Shown here piece by piece: positions 30,844-39,188 of a stretch of 64,000 nucleotides of DNA (position 1 is its first letter; the number at the start of each line of letters is the position of its first letter). The translations under genes were made by a program, and so were the position numbers. This DNA is from Isoptericola variabilis 225 (lineage in GTDB: Bacteria; Actinomycetota; Actinomycetes; Actinomycetales; Cellulomonadaceae), in the NCBI RefSeq assembly GCF_000215105.1, contig NC_015588.1:620001-684000 (forward strand), given 5' to 3'. The notes beneath the pieces were generated by a model. That model saw only the letters and a list, made by a program, of their open reading frames with translations. It had not been told where the DNA came from and did not search any database.

Positions 30844-31541
30844 GCGAGCTGGCGATCGAGTTCGCGGGGGAGTGGTTCCGGCCCGACCCCGACGCAGGCT
30901 TCGAGATCGGGCGCGAGGGCGACCTCGCGCTCGACGACAACCCCTACCTGCACCGGCGCTTCCTGCGCGTGACGCACGAGTCGGGGCTGTGGTGGCTCGT
31001 CAACGTGGGGGCGCGCCTGTCGGCCACGGTGTGCGACGCCGCGGGCGGCGTCCAGTCCTGGCTGTCGCCCGGCACGTCGCTGCCGCTCGTGTTCCCGTCG
31101 ACGTCGATCGTGTTCACGGCGGGGCCCACGACGTACGAGCTGCTCGCCCGGCTCGAGCCCGCCCCGTACGCGGAGATCCGCTCGGAGGAGCCCGAGGGTG
31201 GTGCGACGACGATCGGGATGATCCCGTTCACGACGAGCCAGCGGCAGCTCATCGTCGCCCTGTGCGAGCCGCTGCTGCGGCGCGACGGCACCGGGCTGTC
31301 CGAGATCCCCTCGTCGGCCGAGGCCGCGGCCCGGCTCGGCTGGACCACGACCCGCTTCAACCGCAAGCTCGACAACGTCTGCGAGAAGCTCGACCGCGTG
31401 GGCGTCAAGGGCCTGCGCGGCGGCACGGGCGGCCTCGCGACCAACCGCCGCGCACGGCTCGTCGAGTACGCGGTCGCGTCGCGCCTCGTGACCGCCGCCG
31501 ACCTCGACCTGCTCGACGTCACGACCGAGGAGGCCGAGTGA
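30840..31541 (+). CDS. FHA-like protein with C-terminal winged-helix-like region
   Basis: This 233-residue protein is not a recognised named family. Residues 1-105 look like a degenerate FHA fold: GREGDLAL and HRRFLRV occur, but the Ser before the conserved His and the TNG loop are missing. Residues about 130-225 resemble a winged helix, with SSAEAAARLGWTTTRFNRKL as a helix-turn-helix-like stretch followed by a Lys/Arg/Gly-rich wing. It could be a transcription factor or an adaptor that docks on the kinase. Its conserved slot between the kinase and the translocase suggests a specific role in this system. Confidence 0.7.
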   Translation: MSELAIEFAGEWFRPDPDAGFEIGREGDLALDDNPYLHRRFLRVTHESGLWWLVNVGARLSATVCDAAGGVQSWLSPGTSLPLVFPSTSIVFTAGPTTYELLARLEPAPYAEIRSEEPEGGATTIGMIPFTTSQRQLIVALCEPLLRRDGTGLSEIPSSAEAAARLGWTTTRFNRKLDNVCEKLDRVGVKGLRGGTGGLATNRRARLVEYAVASRLVTAADLDLLDVTTEEAE

Positions 31542-31837
31542 GCCCCGGGCCCGCACGCCGGCGCCCCCGCCGGGGCGAGCGCACGGTCGTGGTCGCCGTC
31601 GGTGCCGCGGCGGTCGCGCTCGTCGTCGTCGTGACCGTGGGCCTGCTGCGCGACGGCGTCGGGACGGGCGACCCGCTCGACCCGTGGCGCGCACTGGGCA
31701 GGGTCCTCACCGACCCGGCCGCGTGGCGCGTCGTCGGGCTCGCGGCGGCGCTCGGCGCCGCCGTGACGGCCCTGGTCGGGCGGGTCCGGCGAGGAAGCAA
31801 GGGATCGACCGAAGGAGACCGATGCGCGTCAAGGTGA
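31538..31837 (+). CDS. Small membrane protein of the T7SS-like cluster
   Basis: The product has 99 residues and starts at GTG 31538 (overlapping the previous stop). It has a basic N-terminus (RRRPRRGER) and two hydrophobic helices, about residues 16-36 and 66-82, joined by a short loop. There is no recognisable domain. The 3' end overlaps the start of the EccC-like gene by 16 nt, so it is translationally linked to the translocase. It may be a small channel accessory subunit; this is speculation from position only. Confidence 0.6.
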   Translation: MSPGPARRRPRRGERTVVVAVGAAAVALVVVVTVGLLRDGVGTGDPLDPWRALGRVLTDPAAWRVVGLAAALGAAVTALVGRVRRGSKGSTEGDRCASR

Positions 31838-34800
31838 CGCTGCGGCGCCCCGACAGCACCCAGGACGACGTCGTCATCACCGCCGACGCCGGCGCGACGA
31901 TCGGCGAGGTCGCGTCGACGCTCGCGCGCGTCGACCCGCGCCACCCTGCCCCCGACGGCGCCCGGCGCACGCTCGAGGCGCGCCTGCCCGGCCAGGAGCG
32001 GCCCGTGCGACTGCCCGCCGACGCCGCGCTCGGCGAGGCATGGATCGGCTCCGGCGCCGAGATCGCCGTCGTCGACCTCGACCGGCCCGGCTTCGACTAC
32101 CCCGGCTCGCGCGACGTGCGCGCGACGCTGCACTTCGACGGCGGCCAGACGATCGACCTCGCCGAGGGCAGTTGGGTCGTCGGGCGCGCGCCGTCGTGCG
32201 ACGTCGTCCTCAACGACCCGCTCGTGTCCAAGCGGCACCTGCGCGTCGACGTGGGCGACGTCGTCGAGGTCGTCGACCTGGGCTCGGCCAACGGTGTGCT
32301 CGTCGACGGCGCGCACGTGCAGCGGCTGCGCGTCGAGGGGCGGCAGAAGGTCGTCGTCGGCGACACGGCGATCACGGTCGAGCGCCGGCGGCCCACGACG
32401 CTGACCGGCGTCGCGCCCAAGGCGGGTCCCGTGCCGTTCACGCGCTCGCCGCGCGTCGAGCCGCGGTACAAGGGCCAGGAGTTCGAGGCGCCCGAGGTCC
32501 CGCAGGAGACCGAGCCCAAGGACTTCCCGTACCTCCTGCTGCTCGCGCCGATTCTCATGGGCGGCGCGATGTACGTCGCGACGGGCCGCGTCATGGCGCT
32601 GATGTTCGTCTTCCTCGCGCCGCTCATGATGATCGGCAACCACGTCACGCGCGGGCGTCAGGAGCGCAAGCGCAAGGAGCGCGACGTCGCGCGGTTCGAC
32701 GAGCGGCTCCAGGGCCTGCGCGACGCGCTCGGCGGCGAGGAGGAGACCGAGCGGTCGGTCCGCCTGCGTGAGGCGCCGGCCACGCAGCACGTGTTCGTCG
32801 AGGCCATGCGGCACGGCCCGCTGCTGTGGACCCGCAGGCCCGAGCACTGGAGCTTCCTCAACGTGCGGTTCGGCGTCGGCACGATGCCGTCGCGCAACTC
32901 GGTCAAGACGGGCGGCAAGGGCGCGCTCATCAAGGAGTACCAGGAGCGGCTCGACGCGGTCGTGGACCGGCACACGGACGTCTCGGGCGTGCCGGTCGTC
33001 GAGAACCTCTACGACGCGGGTGCCCTCGGCTTCGCCGGGCCGCCCGCCCAGGTCATCGGCAGCCTCAACGCGGTGCTGCTCCAGCTCACGGGCCTGCACG
33101 CGCCGTCGGAGCTCGTCGTGACGGGCATGGTGAGCCCGGTGTGGACCTCGCACCTGCAGTGGCTCACGTGGATCCCGCACACCTCGTCGCCGCACAGCCC
33201 GATCGAGGGGCACCACCTCGCCGACTCGGCGACGGGGGCCGCACGTCTCGTGGCCGAGCTCGAGGAGCTGGTGACGACGCGGCTGCGCGCGCAGCGCGGC
33301 CGCGCCCGCCGTCGCGGCGCGATCGACGAGGACGACGCCGCGCTCGAGCGGGGCGCGGACGTCGGCAGCACGAGCCAGGAGGCCGGGACGAAGTCGCCCG
33401 TGCCCGCCGTCGTCGTGGTCGTCTCCGACGACATCGACGTCGACCGCGCCCGGCTCGTCCAGCTCGCGGAGCAGGGCCCCGACGCCGGCGTGTACCTCCT
33501 GTGGATCGCCGCCGACACGGCCCGGCTGCCCGCCGCGTGCCGCACGTTCGTCGACCTCGGCGAGCACGGCCCGCGCGTGGGCATGGTCCGCCTCGGCCGG
33601 TGGGTCGACGACGTCGAGCTCGAGGAGGTCGACGCGCCGACCGCGCTCGAGTACGGCCGTCGCCTCGCGCCCGTGTACGACGCCGGCGCGATCGTCGAGG
33701 ACGCGAGCGACCTGCCGCGCTCGATCTCGCTGCCCGCGCTCCTGGGCCACGACCTGTTCGAGGACCCGCGCGCGGTGCTCGAGCGGTGGCGGCAGAACCA
33801 GTCGGTCTACGACCGCACGACGCCGCGACCGCGCAAGCGCGCGGGGAGCCTGCGCGCGATCGTCGGCTCGGCCGGCGTCGACGCCCAGCACCTCGACCTG
33901 CGCTCGCAGGGCCCGCACGCGCTCGTGGGCGGCACGACGGGCGCGGGCAAGTCCGAGTTCCTCCAGGCGTGGGTGCTCGGCATGGCCGCGGAGTACAGCC
34001 CCGACCGCGTGACGTTCCTCTTCGTCGACTACAAGGGCGGCTCGGCGTTCGCCGACTGCGTCAACCTGCCGCACTGCGTCGGCCTCGTGACCGACCTGTC
34101 GCCGCACCTCGTGCTGCGCGCCCTGACGAGCCTGCGGGCCGAGCTGCACCACCGCGAGCACCTGTTCAACCGCAAGAAGGCCAAGGACCTGCTCGAGCTC
34201 GAGAAGCGCGGCGACCCCGAGACGCCGCCCGCGCTCGTCATCGTCATCGACGAGTTCGCTGCGCTCGTGGGCGACGTGCCGGAGTTCGTCGACGGGGTCG
34301 TCGACGTCGCGCAGCGCGGCCGCTCGCTGGGCATCCACCTCATCATGGCGACCCAGCGCCCCGCGGGCGTCATCAAGGACAACCTGCGGGCCAACACCAA
34401 CCTGCGCGTCGCGCTCCGTATGGCCGACGAGTCCGACTCGAGCGACGTCGTCGACATCAAGGACGCCGCCCACATCGACCCCGGCATCCCGGGGCGGGGT
34501 GTGGTCAAGACGGGGCCCGGTCGCGTGCAGGCGTTCCAGTCCGGGTACGCGGGCGGGTGGAGCACGCGCGCGCCCGAGCGGACGGCGATCGAGGTCGCGG
34601 GCCTGCACTTCGGCCGCGAGGAGCGCTGGGAGGAGCCGGTCGCCCCGTCGCGCGACGACGACGTCGACCTCGGCCCGAACGACCAGCAGCGGCTCGTCGC
34701 GCGCATCACCGAGGCGTTCCGGATGGGCGGCCTGCCGACGCCGCGGCGGCCCTGGCTCGACTCGCTCGCCGACGTCTACGACCTCACGCGCCTGCACCAG

Positions 34801-36291
34801 CGGACCGACACCGAGCTGCTCGTCGGCGTGGCGGACGTCCCCGAGCAGCAGGCGCAGCGGCCCGTCTACTTCGTGCCCGACCTTGACGGCCACCTGGGCG
34901 TGTACGGCACGAGCGGCGCGGGCAAGAGCACCGCGCTGCGCTCGATCGCCACGGCCGCGGGCATCACGCCGCGCGGCGGGCCCGTCCACGTGTACGGGCT
35001 CGACTTCGCGGCCGGCTCGCTGCGCATGCTGCGGGCGCTGCCGCACGTCGGCACGGTCGCGCGCGGCGACGACACCGAGCGCGTCGTCGGCCTGCTGCGC
35101 ATGCTGCGCGACGAGCTCGCCCGCCGCGGCGAGGAGTTCGCCGCGGTCTCGGCGTCGAGCGTGACGGAGTACCGCCGGCTCACGGGGCGCGCCGACGTGC
35201 CGCGCATCCTGCTGCTCGTCGACGGGTTCCCCGCGTTCCGCGACGACTTCGAGACGGGCGCCGGCCGCGCCGAGTGGTTCGACGTCTTCCGCGACATCCT
35301 CAACGACGGGCGCGGCCTGGGCATGCACGTGGTGTTCAGCGCCGACCGCTCGGGCGCCGTGCCGACGTACGTGCGCTCGATGGTCCAGCGCAACCTGCTG
35401 CTGCGCCTCACCGACGACGGCTACCTCGCCTTCAACGCGCCGCGCGACGTCATCACCGCGGAGTCGCCCGCGGGCCGCGGCCTGCTCGACGGCCTGGAGG
35501 TCCAGGTCGCGGTCGTCGGGGGCACGACGTCGGTCTCCGCGCAGGCCGCCGCGACCGAGAAGCTGGGCGCGTCGATGCGCGCCGCGGGCGTCCTCGAGGC
35601 GCCGGCGGTGCGCGTGCTGCCCACGGAGTACCCGGCGGCCGACCTGCCCGACCACGTGGACGGGCGTCCGGTGCTGGGCCTTGAGGGCATCGGGCTGACG
35701 CCGCAGCCGTTCGACCCGACGGGCACGATCGTCGTGGCCGGGCCGCCCGGGTCGGGACGCAGCAACGCGCTCGTCACCATCGCCTCGGCCGTGCGCCGCG
35801 CCAACCCGTCGGCGCGCTGCTACCTCTTCGGTCAGCCGCGGTCCGCGATCGCGGGCGCGCTGCCGTGGGAGGAGGTCGCGAGCGGCCCGGACAAGGTCGC
35901 GGCGCTCGCCAAGGACCTGCTCGCCGCGGTCCAGGACGAGGACGTCGAGCCGGGCATCGTCGTCGTGGTCGAGGGCATCAACGACTACCTCCAGTCGCCT
36001 GCCGACAAGCCGATCCAGGACCTCACCAAGGCGATCCGGGCCAGCGACCACCTGCTGGTCGCCGAGGCGGAGACGGCGGCGTGGACCTCGACGTGGCCGC
36101 TGCTGTCGGAGGTCAAGAACGGGCGTCGCGGCCTGCTGCTGCAGCCCGAGAACCTCGACGGCGACACGATCCTCAAGACGTCGCTGCCGCGGTCCGGCAA
36201 GGGCGAGTTTCCCGTCGGCCGCGGCGCGTGGGTCGCGCGGGGCAAGCACGTGCGCGTGCAGCTCCCGCTCGTCCTCGGCGGCGGGTCGTGA
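31822..36291 (+). CDS. eccC: FHA-containing EccC/EssC-type type VII secretion ATPase
   Basis: The protein has 1489 residues. An N-terminal region of about 90 residues is followed by an FHA domain (about 95-190) with VGRAPSCDVVLNDPLVSKRH and GSANGV. Two adjacent hydrophobic helices follow (about 236-276). Three FtsK/SpoIIIE-type ATPase domains come next: Walker A1 GGTTGAGKSEF (residue 703) with VIVIDEFAAL, Walker A2 GTSGAGKST (1029), and a degenerate third loop GPPGSGRSN (1307, Lys to Arg). An N-terminal FHA is a feature of Firmicutes EssC rather than mycobacterial EccC. The family drives export of WXG100 proteins. Start ATG 31822 follows GAAGGAGA with ideal spacing. Confidence 0.92.
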   Translation: MRVKVTLRRPDSTQDDVVITADAGATIGEVASTLARVDPRHPAPDGARRTLEARLPGQERPVRLPADAALGEAWIGSGAEIAVVDLDRPGFDYPGSRDVRATLHFDGGQTIDLAEGSWVVGRAPSCDVVLNDPLVSKRHLRVDVGDVVEVVDLGSANGVLVDGAHVQRLRVEGRQKVVVGDTAITVERRRPTTLTGVAPKAGPVPFTRSPRVEPRYKGQEFEAPEVPQETEPKDFPYLLLLAPILMGGAMYVATGRVMALMFVFLAPLMMIGNHVTRGRQERKRKERDVARFDERLQGLRDALGGEEETERSVRLREAPATQHVFVEAMRHGPLLWTRRPEHWSFLNVRFGVGTMPSRNSVKTGGKGALIKEYQERLDAVVDRHTDVSGVPVVENLYDAGALGFAGPPAQVIGSLNAVLLQLTGLHAPSELVVTGMVSPVWTSHLQWLTWIPHTSSPHSPIEGHHLADSATGAARLVAELEELVTTRLRAQRGRARRRGAIDEDDAALERGADVGSTSQEAGTKSPVPAVVVVVSDDIDVDRARLVQLAEQGPDAGVYLLWIAADTARLPAACRTFVDLGEHGPRVGMVRLGRWVDDVELEEVDAPTALEYGRRLAPVYDAGAIVEDASDLPRSISLPALLGHDLFEDPRAVLERWRQNQSVYDRTTPRPRKRAGSLRAIVGSAGVDAQHLDLRSQGPHALVGGTTGAGKSEFLQAWVLGMAAEYSPDRVTFLFVDYKGGSAFADCVNLPHCVGLVTDLSPHLVLRALTSLRAELHHREHLFNRKKAKDLLELEKRGDPETPPALVIVIDEFAALVGDVPEFVDGVVDVAQRGRSLGIHLIMATQRPAGVIKDNLRANTNLRVALRMADESDSSDVVDIKDAAHIDPGIPGRGVVKTGPGRVQAFQSGYAGGWSTRAPERTAIEVAGLHFGREERWEEPVAPSRDDDVDLGPNDQQRLVARITEAFRMGGLPTPRRPWLDSLADVYDLTRLHQRTDTELLVGVADVPEQQAQRPVYFVPDLDGHLGVYGTSGAGKSTALRSIATAAGITPRGGPVHVYGLDFAAGSLRMLRALPHVGTVARGDDTERVVGLLRMLRDELARRGEEFAAVSASSVTEYRRLTGRADVPRILLLVDGFPAFRDDFETGAGRAEWFDVFRDILNDGRGLGMHVVFSADRSGAVPTYVRSMVQRNLLLRLTDDGYLAFNAPRDVITAESPAGRGLLDGLEVQVAVVGGTTSVSAQAAATEKLGASMRAAGVLEAPAVRVLPTEYPAADLPDHVDGRPVLGLEGIGLTPQPFDPTGTIVVAGPPGSGRSNALVTIASAVRRANPSARCYLFGQPRSAIAGALPWEEVASGPDKVAALAKDLLAAVQDEDVEPGIVVVVEGINDYLQSPADKPIQDLTKAIRASDHLLVAEAETAAWTSTWPLLSEVKNGRRGLLLQPENLDGDTILKTSLPRSGKGEFPVGRGAWVARGKHVRVQLPLVLGGGS

Positions 36292-36326
36292 GCGTCGACG
36301 GTCCGGCGCCGGAACGGCCGCCGGGG

Positions 36327-36348
36327 CGATGGGGAGTTCTCCCCATCG
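36327..36348. promoter_or_regulatory. Perfect inverted repeat upstream of the WXG100 gene
   Basis: Arms CGATGGGGA (36327-36335) and TCCCCATCG (36340-36348) flank GTTC. The site lies between the eccC stop and the WXG100 gene. A -10-like TAAGGT sits at 36369-36374. The inverted repeat could be an operator for a separate WXG100 promoter or an RNA attenuator hairpin. It has no following T-run, so a simple terminator is less likely. Confidence 0.5.
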
Positions 36349-36431
36349 ACGGTTGCCCGGGTGGTCAGTAAGGTCGTCGCCGACGACGGATCGGCCGAGG
36401 GGGCCGGCCGACGAGACGGAGGAGAGATCCC

Positions 36432-36728
36432 ATGGCGAACATGAACGTCACGTACGAGGAGCTGCGGAGCCAGGCGAACCAGCTGCGCCTCGGTCAGCAG
36501 ACCATCACCGAGACGCTGACCAACCTGCAGACGCAGGTCAACAACCTCGTGGCGTCGGGCTTCCAGACGGACGCCGCCTCGGGTGCGTTCCAGGCCTCGT
36601 ACGAGGAGTTCACGTCGGGCGCGACCCAGGCGATCGAGGGCCTCGAGGGGATGGCCTCGTTCCTGGAGCAGGCAGCGCAGACGCTGCAGGACGTCGACTC
36701 GCAGCTCGCCTCGGGCATCGGCGGCTGA
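36432..36728 (+). CDS. WXG100-family (ESAT-6-like) protein with degenerate WxG
   Basis: This 98-residue, all-helical protein has the size and heptad pattern of ESAT-6-like substrates. Two helices (about 8-40 and 52-92) are joined at SGFQTDAASGAFQASYEEF. The hallmark Trp-x-Gly is absent: the turn reads V-A-S-G-F, with Gly kept but no Trp. The C-terminal Tyr-x-x-x-Asp/Glu export motif is also not obvious. Pattern and position after an EccC-like gene still support the family. GGAGGAG (36419-36425) is a strong ribosome binding site. It is the only such gene in the window, suggesting a homodimer. A strong hairpin terminator follows. Confidence 0.88.
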   Translation: MANMNVTYEELRSQANQLRLGQQTITETLTNLQTQVNNLVASGFQTDAASGAFQASYEEFTSGATQAIEGLEGMASFLEQAAQTLQDVDSQLASGIGG

Positions 36729-36760
36729 CGCCGTCGTCGTCCGCGGGCGCGAGCCCGCTC

Positions 36761-36800
36761 CGCGGCGGGGTGGTCCGAGCACTCGGACCACCCCGCCGCG
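36761..36800. terminator. Bidirectional hairpin terminator
   Basis: A 19-bp perfect stem is formed by CGCGGCGGGGTGGTCCGAG (36761-36779) and its reverse complement (36782-36800), with a CA loop. It lies between the WXG100 gene and the convergent prepilin peptidase gene and should end transcription from both sides. Confidence 0.85.
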
Positions 36801-36814
36801 TCGTCTTCGGTGGG

Positions 36815-37429
36815 TCACGCGCCGGCCAGGCGGGCCCACGACACGGCGAGCGCGGTGCCCGCGAGCATGTACGGGCCGAAGGCGAGGGCGGTGCTGCGCG
36901 ACGCGCGCCGGGTCGCGAGGAGCACGAGCGCGACCGTCCCGCCCAAGAGGAACGGAAGCGCCGCCGCGCCCGCCAGCACGCCCCAGCCGTACCACCCGGC
37001 GACGCCGCCGGTGAGCACGGCGAGCTTGACGTCCCCGAGCCCGAGCCCCGAGCGGTGCGCCAGGTGCAGCAGCAGGTAGGCGCCGCCGAGCACGGCGGCT
37101 CCGGCGGCCGCTCGACCCGCCGCGCCGAGATCGCCCCCGACGAGCGCGGCCAGGACGAGCAGCAGCGCGGTCGCCGCCGACGTCGGCAGCAGGACCGCGT
37201 CCGGCAGGCGGTGGGTGCGCGCGTCGACCACCCCGAGCGCCGCGCCGCCCGCCGCGGCGACGGCGAGCGCCGGCGTCGACCAGGCGAGACCGCCCGCCCA
37301 GGCGGCCCAGGCGACGGCGACGACGCCCGCGACGGCCGCGCGGCGCCGGTGCGGCGCGAGTTCGAGCGCGCCGCGCCGGGCGAGCGACGTCGGGCGCGGA
37401 GGACGTGTGTGCGTCTCGGGCGGTGCCAC
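36815..37429 (-). CDS. A24-family prepilin peptidase
   Basis: This 204-residue polytopic membrane protein has the two catalytic Asp contexts of the type IV prepilin peptidase fold. These are the first Asp in VDARTHRLPD (about residue 68) and GLGLGDVKLA with the GxGD motif (about residue 132). It has about six hydrophobic helices and lacks the N-terminal methyltransferase domain with its Cys pairs, as in short actinobacterial enzymes. No pilin or tad genes are in the window, so its substrates must be encoded elsewhere. It is a single-gene unit convergent with the T7SS-like cluster. Confidence 0.88.
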   Translation of the reverse strand: MAPPETHTRPPRPTSLARRGALELAPHRRRAAVAGVVAVAWAAWAGGLAWSTPALAVAAAGGAALGVVDARTHRLPDAVLLPTSAATALLLVLAALVGGDLGAAGRAAAGAAVLGGAYLLLHLAHRSGLGLGDVKLAVLTGGVAGWYGWGVLAGAAALPFLLGGTVALVLLATRRASRSTALAFGPYMLAGTALAVSWARLAGA

Positions 37430-37586
37430 GCCGGAATGCTAGGTCCGGAGAGCGTCTCGGCGCGGTTGTCCACAGGGTTGTCCCCAGACGCCGGCCCAGA
37501 TGACCGCCACGTGAGACGCCCTGTTCACGCCCCGAGACGGATGTGAGAACCTAGGGGCCGAGCCTGCATGCTCGACCGGGCGGAGG

Positions 37587-37616
37587 TTAGGTGGACCTCA
37601 CCCGTGAACGTAGAAT
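37587..37616 (+). promoter_or_regulatory. Putative fprA promoter with overlapping palindrome
   Basis: TTAGGT (37587-37592) and TAGAAT (37611-37616), 18 nt apart, form a plausible promoter about 40 nt before the fprA start. The -35 element lies within TTAGGTGGACCTCA, which has AGGT/ACCT dyad symmetry and might be an operator. It does not match the spacing of a DtxR/IdeR iron box. Confidence 0.45.
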
Positions 37617-37657
37617 CGAACGCCACGCAAGCCCCGATCCGGAAGGCGTACCTCGCA

Positions 37658-39064
37658 GTGAGCAGCACCCGACCTCTGCGCGTCGCGATCGTCGGCGCAG
37701 GTCCCGCTGGCATCTACGCCGCGGACATCCTGTCCAAGACGGACCTCGACGTCAGCATCGACCTCTTCGAGCGTCTGCCCGCCCCCTTCGGCCTCGTCCG
37801 CTACGGCGTCGCGCCGGACCACCCGCGCATCAAGCAGATCATCCTGGCGCTGCACAAGGTGCTGAGCAAGGGCGACGTGCGCCTGCTCGCGAACGTGGAC
37901 TACGGCGTCGACCTCAAGCTCGAGGACCTGCGCCAGTTCTACGACGCCGTCATCTTCTCGACGGGCGCGATCAAGGACGCCGAGCTGCCGATCCCGGGCA
38001 TCGACCTCGACGGCTCGTACGGCGCGGCCGACTTCGTCTCCTGGTACGACGGCCACCCGGACGTCCCGCGCACCTGGCCGCTCGAGGCCAAGGAGGTCGC
38101 GGTGCTGGGCGCGGGCAACGTCGCGCTCGACGTCGCGCGCATCCTCGCCAAGCACGCGGACGACCTGCTGCCGACCGAGATCCCGGCCAACGTCTACGAC
38201 GGGCTCAAGGCCTCGCCCGTGACGGACGTCCACGTCTTCGCGCGTCGCGGCCCGGCCCAGGTGAAGTTCTCGCCGCTCGAGCTGCGCGAGCTGGGCCACG
38301 TGCCCGACGTCGACATCGTCGTCTACCCCGAGGACTTCGACTTCGACGAGGGCTCGATGGCCGCGATCGAGTCGTCGAACCAGACCAAGCAGGTCGTCAA
38401 GACGCTCACGGACTGGACGCTCGTCGACCCGTCGACGCAGAAGGCCTCGCGCCGCATCCACCTGCACTTCCTGCACAAGCCGGACGCCATCCTCGGCGAG
38501 GACGGCAAGGTCACCGGCCTGCGCACCGAGCGCACCGCGCTCCAGGGCGACGGGACCGTCACGGGCACCGGCGAGTTCCACGAGTGGTCCGTCCAGGCGG
38601 TCTACCGCGCGGTCGGCTACTTCGGTTCGCCGCTGCCCGAGATCCCGTTCGACGACTACAAGGGCGTCATCTCGAACCGCGAGGGCCGCGTCGTCGACCT
38701 CGACGGCGAGCACCTGCCCGGTGTCTACACCACGGGCTGGATCAAGCGCGGCCCGGTGGGCCTCATCGGCCACACCAAGTCCGACGCGTCGGAGACGGTC
38801 CGGCACCTCGTCGAGGACGTCACGGGCGTCGGCGACGGCGGCGACGTCTCGACGGGCGACCTGGACGGCGGCCGCACCGCGCCCCAGGGCGACCCGCAGG
38901 CCGTGCTCGAGTTCCTCTCCGACCGCGGCGTCGACGTCGTCGAGTGGAGGCACTTCGAGGTGCTCGACGCCCACGAGAAGGCGCTCGGCGAGCCGCACGG
39001 CCGCGAGCGCATCAAGGTCGTCCCGCGCGACGAGATGATCGCGATCGCCAAGGCCCGCGGCTGA
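37658..39064 (+). CDS. fprA: FprA-type ferredoxin-NADP+ reductase
   Basis: This 468-residue flavoprotein belongs to the adrenodoxin reductase-like family, which moves electrons between NADPH and ferredoxins. The FAD-binding motif [14 protein letters not shown] lies at the N-terminus. The conserved [18 protein letters not shown] follows, then the NADP-binding [30 protein letters not shown] and the C-terminal [18 protein letters not shown]. Frame extends upstream to 37568, but GTG 37658 is preferred because it directly precedes the FAD motif, has GGAAGG upstream and lies after the likely promoter. It is a monocistronic unit with its own terminator. Confidence 0.94.
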   Translation: MSSTRPLRVAIVGAGPAGIYAADILSKTDLDVSIDLFERLPAPFGLVRYGVAPDHPRIKQIILALHKVLSKGDVRLLANVDYGVDLKLEDLRQFYDAVIFSTGAIKDAELPIPGIDLDGSYGAADFVSWYDGHPDVPRTWPLEAKEVAVLGAGNVALDVARILAKHADDLLPTEIPANVYDGLKASPVTDVHVFARRGPAQVKFSPLELRELGHVPDVDIVVYPEDFDFDEGSMAAIESSNQTKQVVKTLTDWTLVDPSTQKASRRIHLHFLHKPDAILGEDGKVTGLRTERTALQGDGTVTGTGEFHEWSVQAVYRAVGYFGSPLPEIPFDDYKGVISNREGRVVDLDGEHLPGVYTTGWIKRGPVGLIGHTKSDASETVRHLVEDVTGVGDGGDVSTGDLDGGRTAPQGDPQAVLEFLSDRGVDVVEWRHFEVLDAHEKALGEPHGRERIKVVPRDEMIAIAKARG

Positions 39065-39081
39065 CCTGACGCCCGAGGCCG

Positions 39082-39119
39082 CGAGGCCCGACGACGGTGG
39101 GAACCGTCGTCGGGCCTCG
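39082..39119 (+). terminator. fprA terminator hairpin
   Basis: A 17-bp perfect stem pairs CGAGGCCCGACGACGGT (39082-39098) with its complement (39103-39119) around GGGA. It starts 18 nt after the fprA stop. Confidence 0.85.
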
Positions 39120-39188
39120 TGCGTTCCACCGTGGGATCCTGTCGGGCAGGCAGCCCGACCGGGCACATGGAAGGAGACACCGGCGAGC

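Noticed and set aside
31519..36249. A 1576-codon minus-strand frame opposite eccC
   Set aside because: It is an antisense shadow of the translocase gene with the same low-complexity composition and no recognisable motif.
36288..36371. A 27-residue frame starting at GTG overlapping the eccC stop
   Set aside because: It runs through the palindrome upstream of the WXG100 gene, has no domain or membrane helix, and is likely noncoding.
20340..36431. Complete ESX system with EccB, EccD, EccE or mycosin
   Set aside because: Each gene in the cluster was assigned, and none shows the EccD multi-helix fold, EccB/EccE features or a subtilisin triad.
37587..37600. DtxR/IdeR iron box before fprA
   Set aside because: The AGGT/ACCT halves are separated by 2 nt, not the 19-bp box geometry seen at 49404-49437.
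37568..37657. Longer N-terminus for FprA starting at ATG 37568
   Set aside because: It would place 30 extra residues before the FAD motif and start upstream of the likely promoter.
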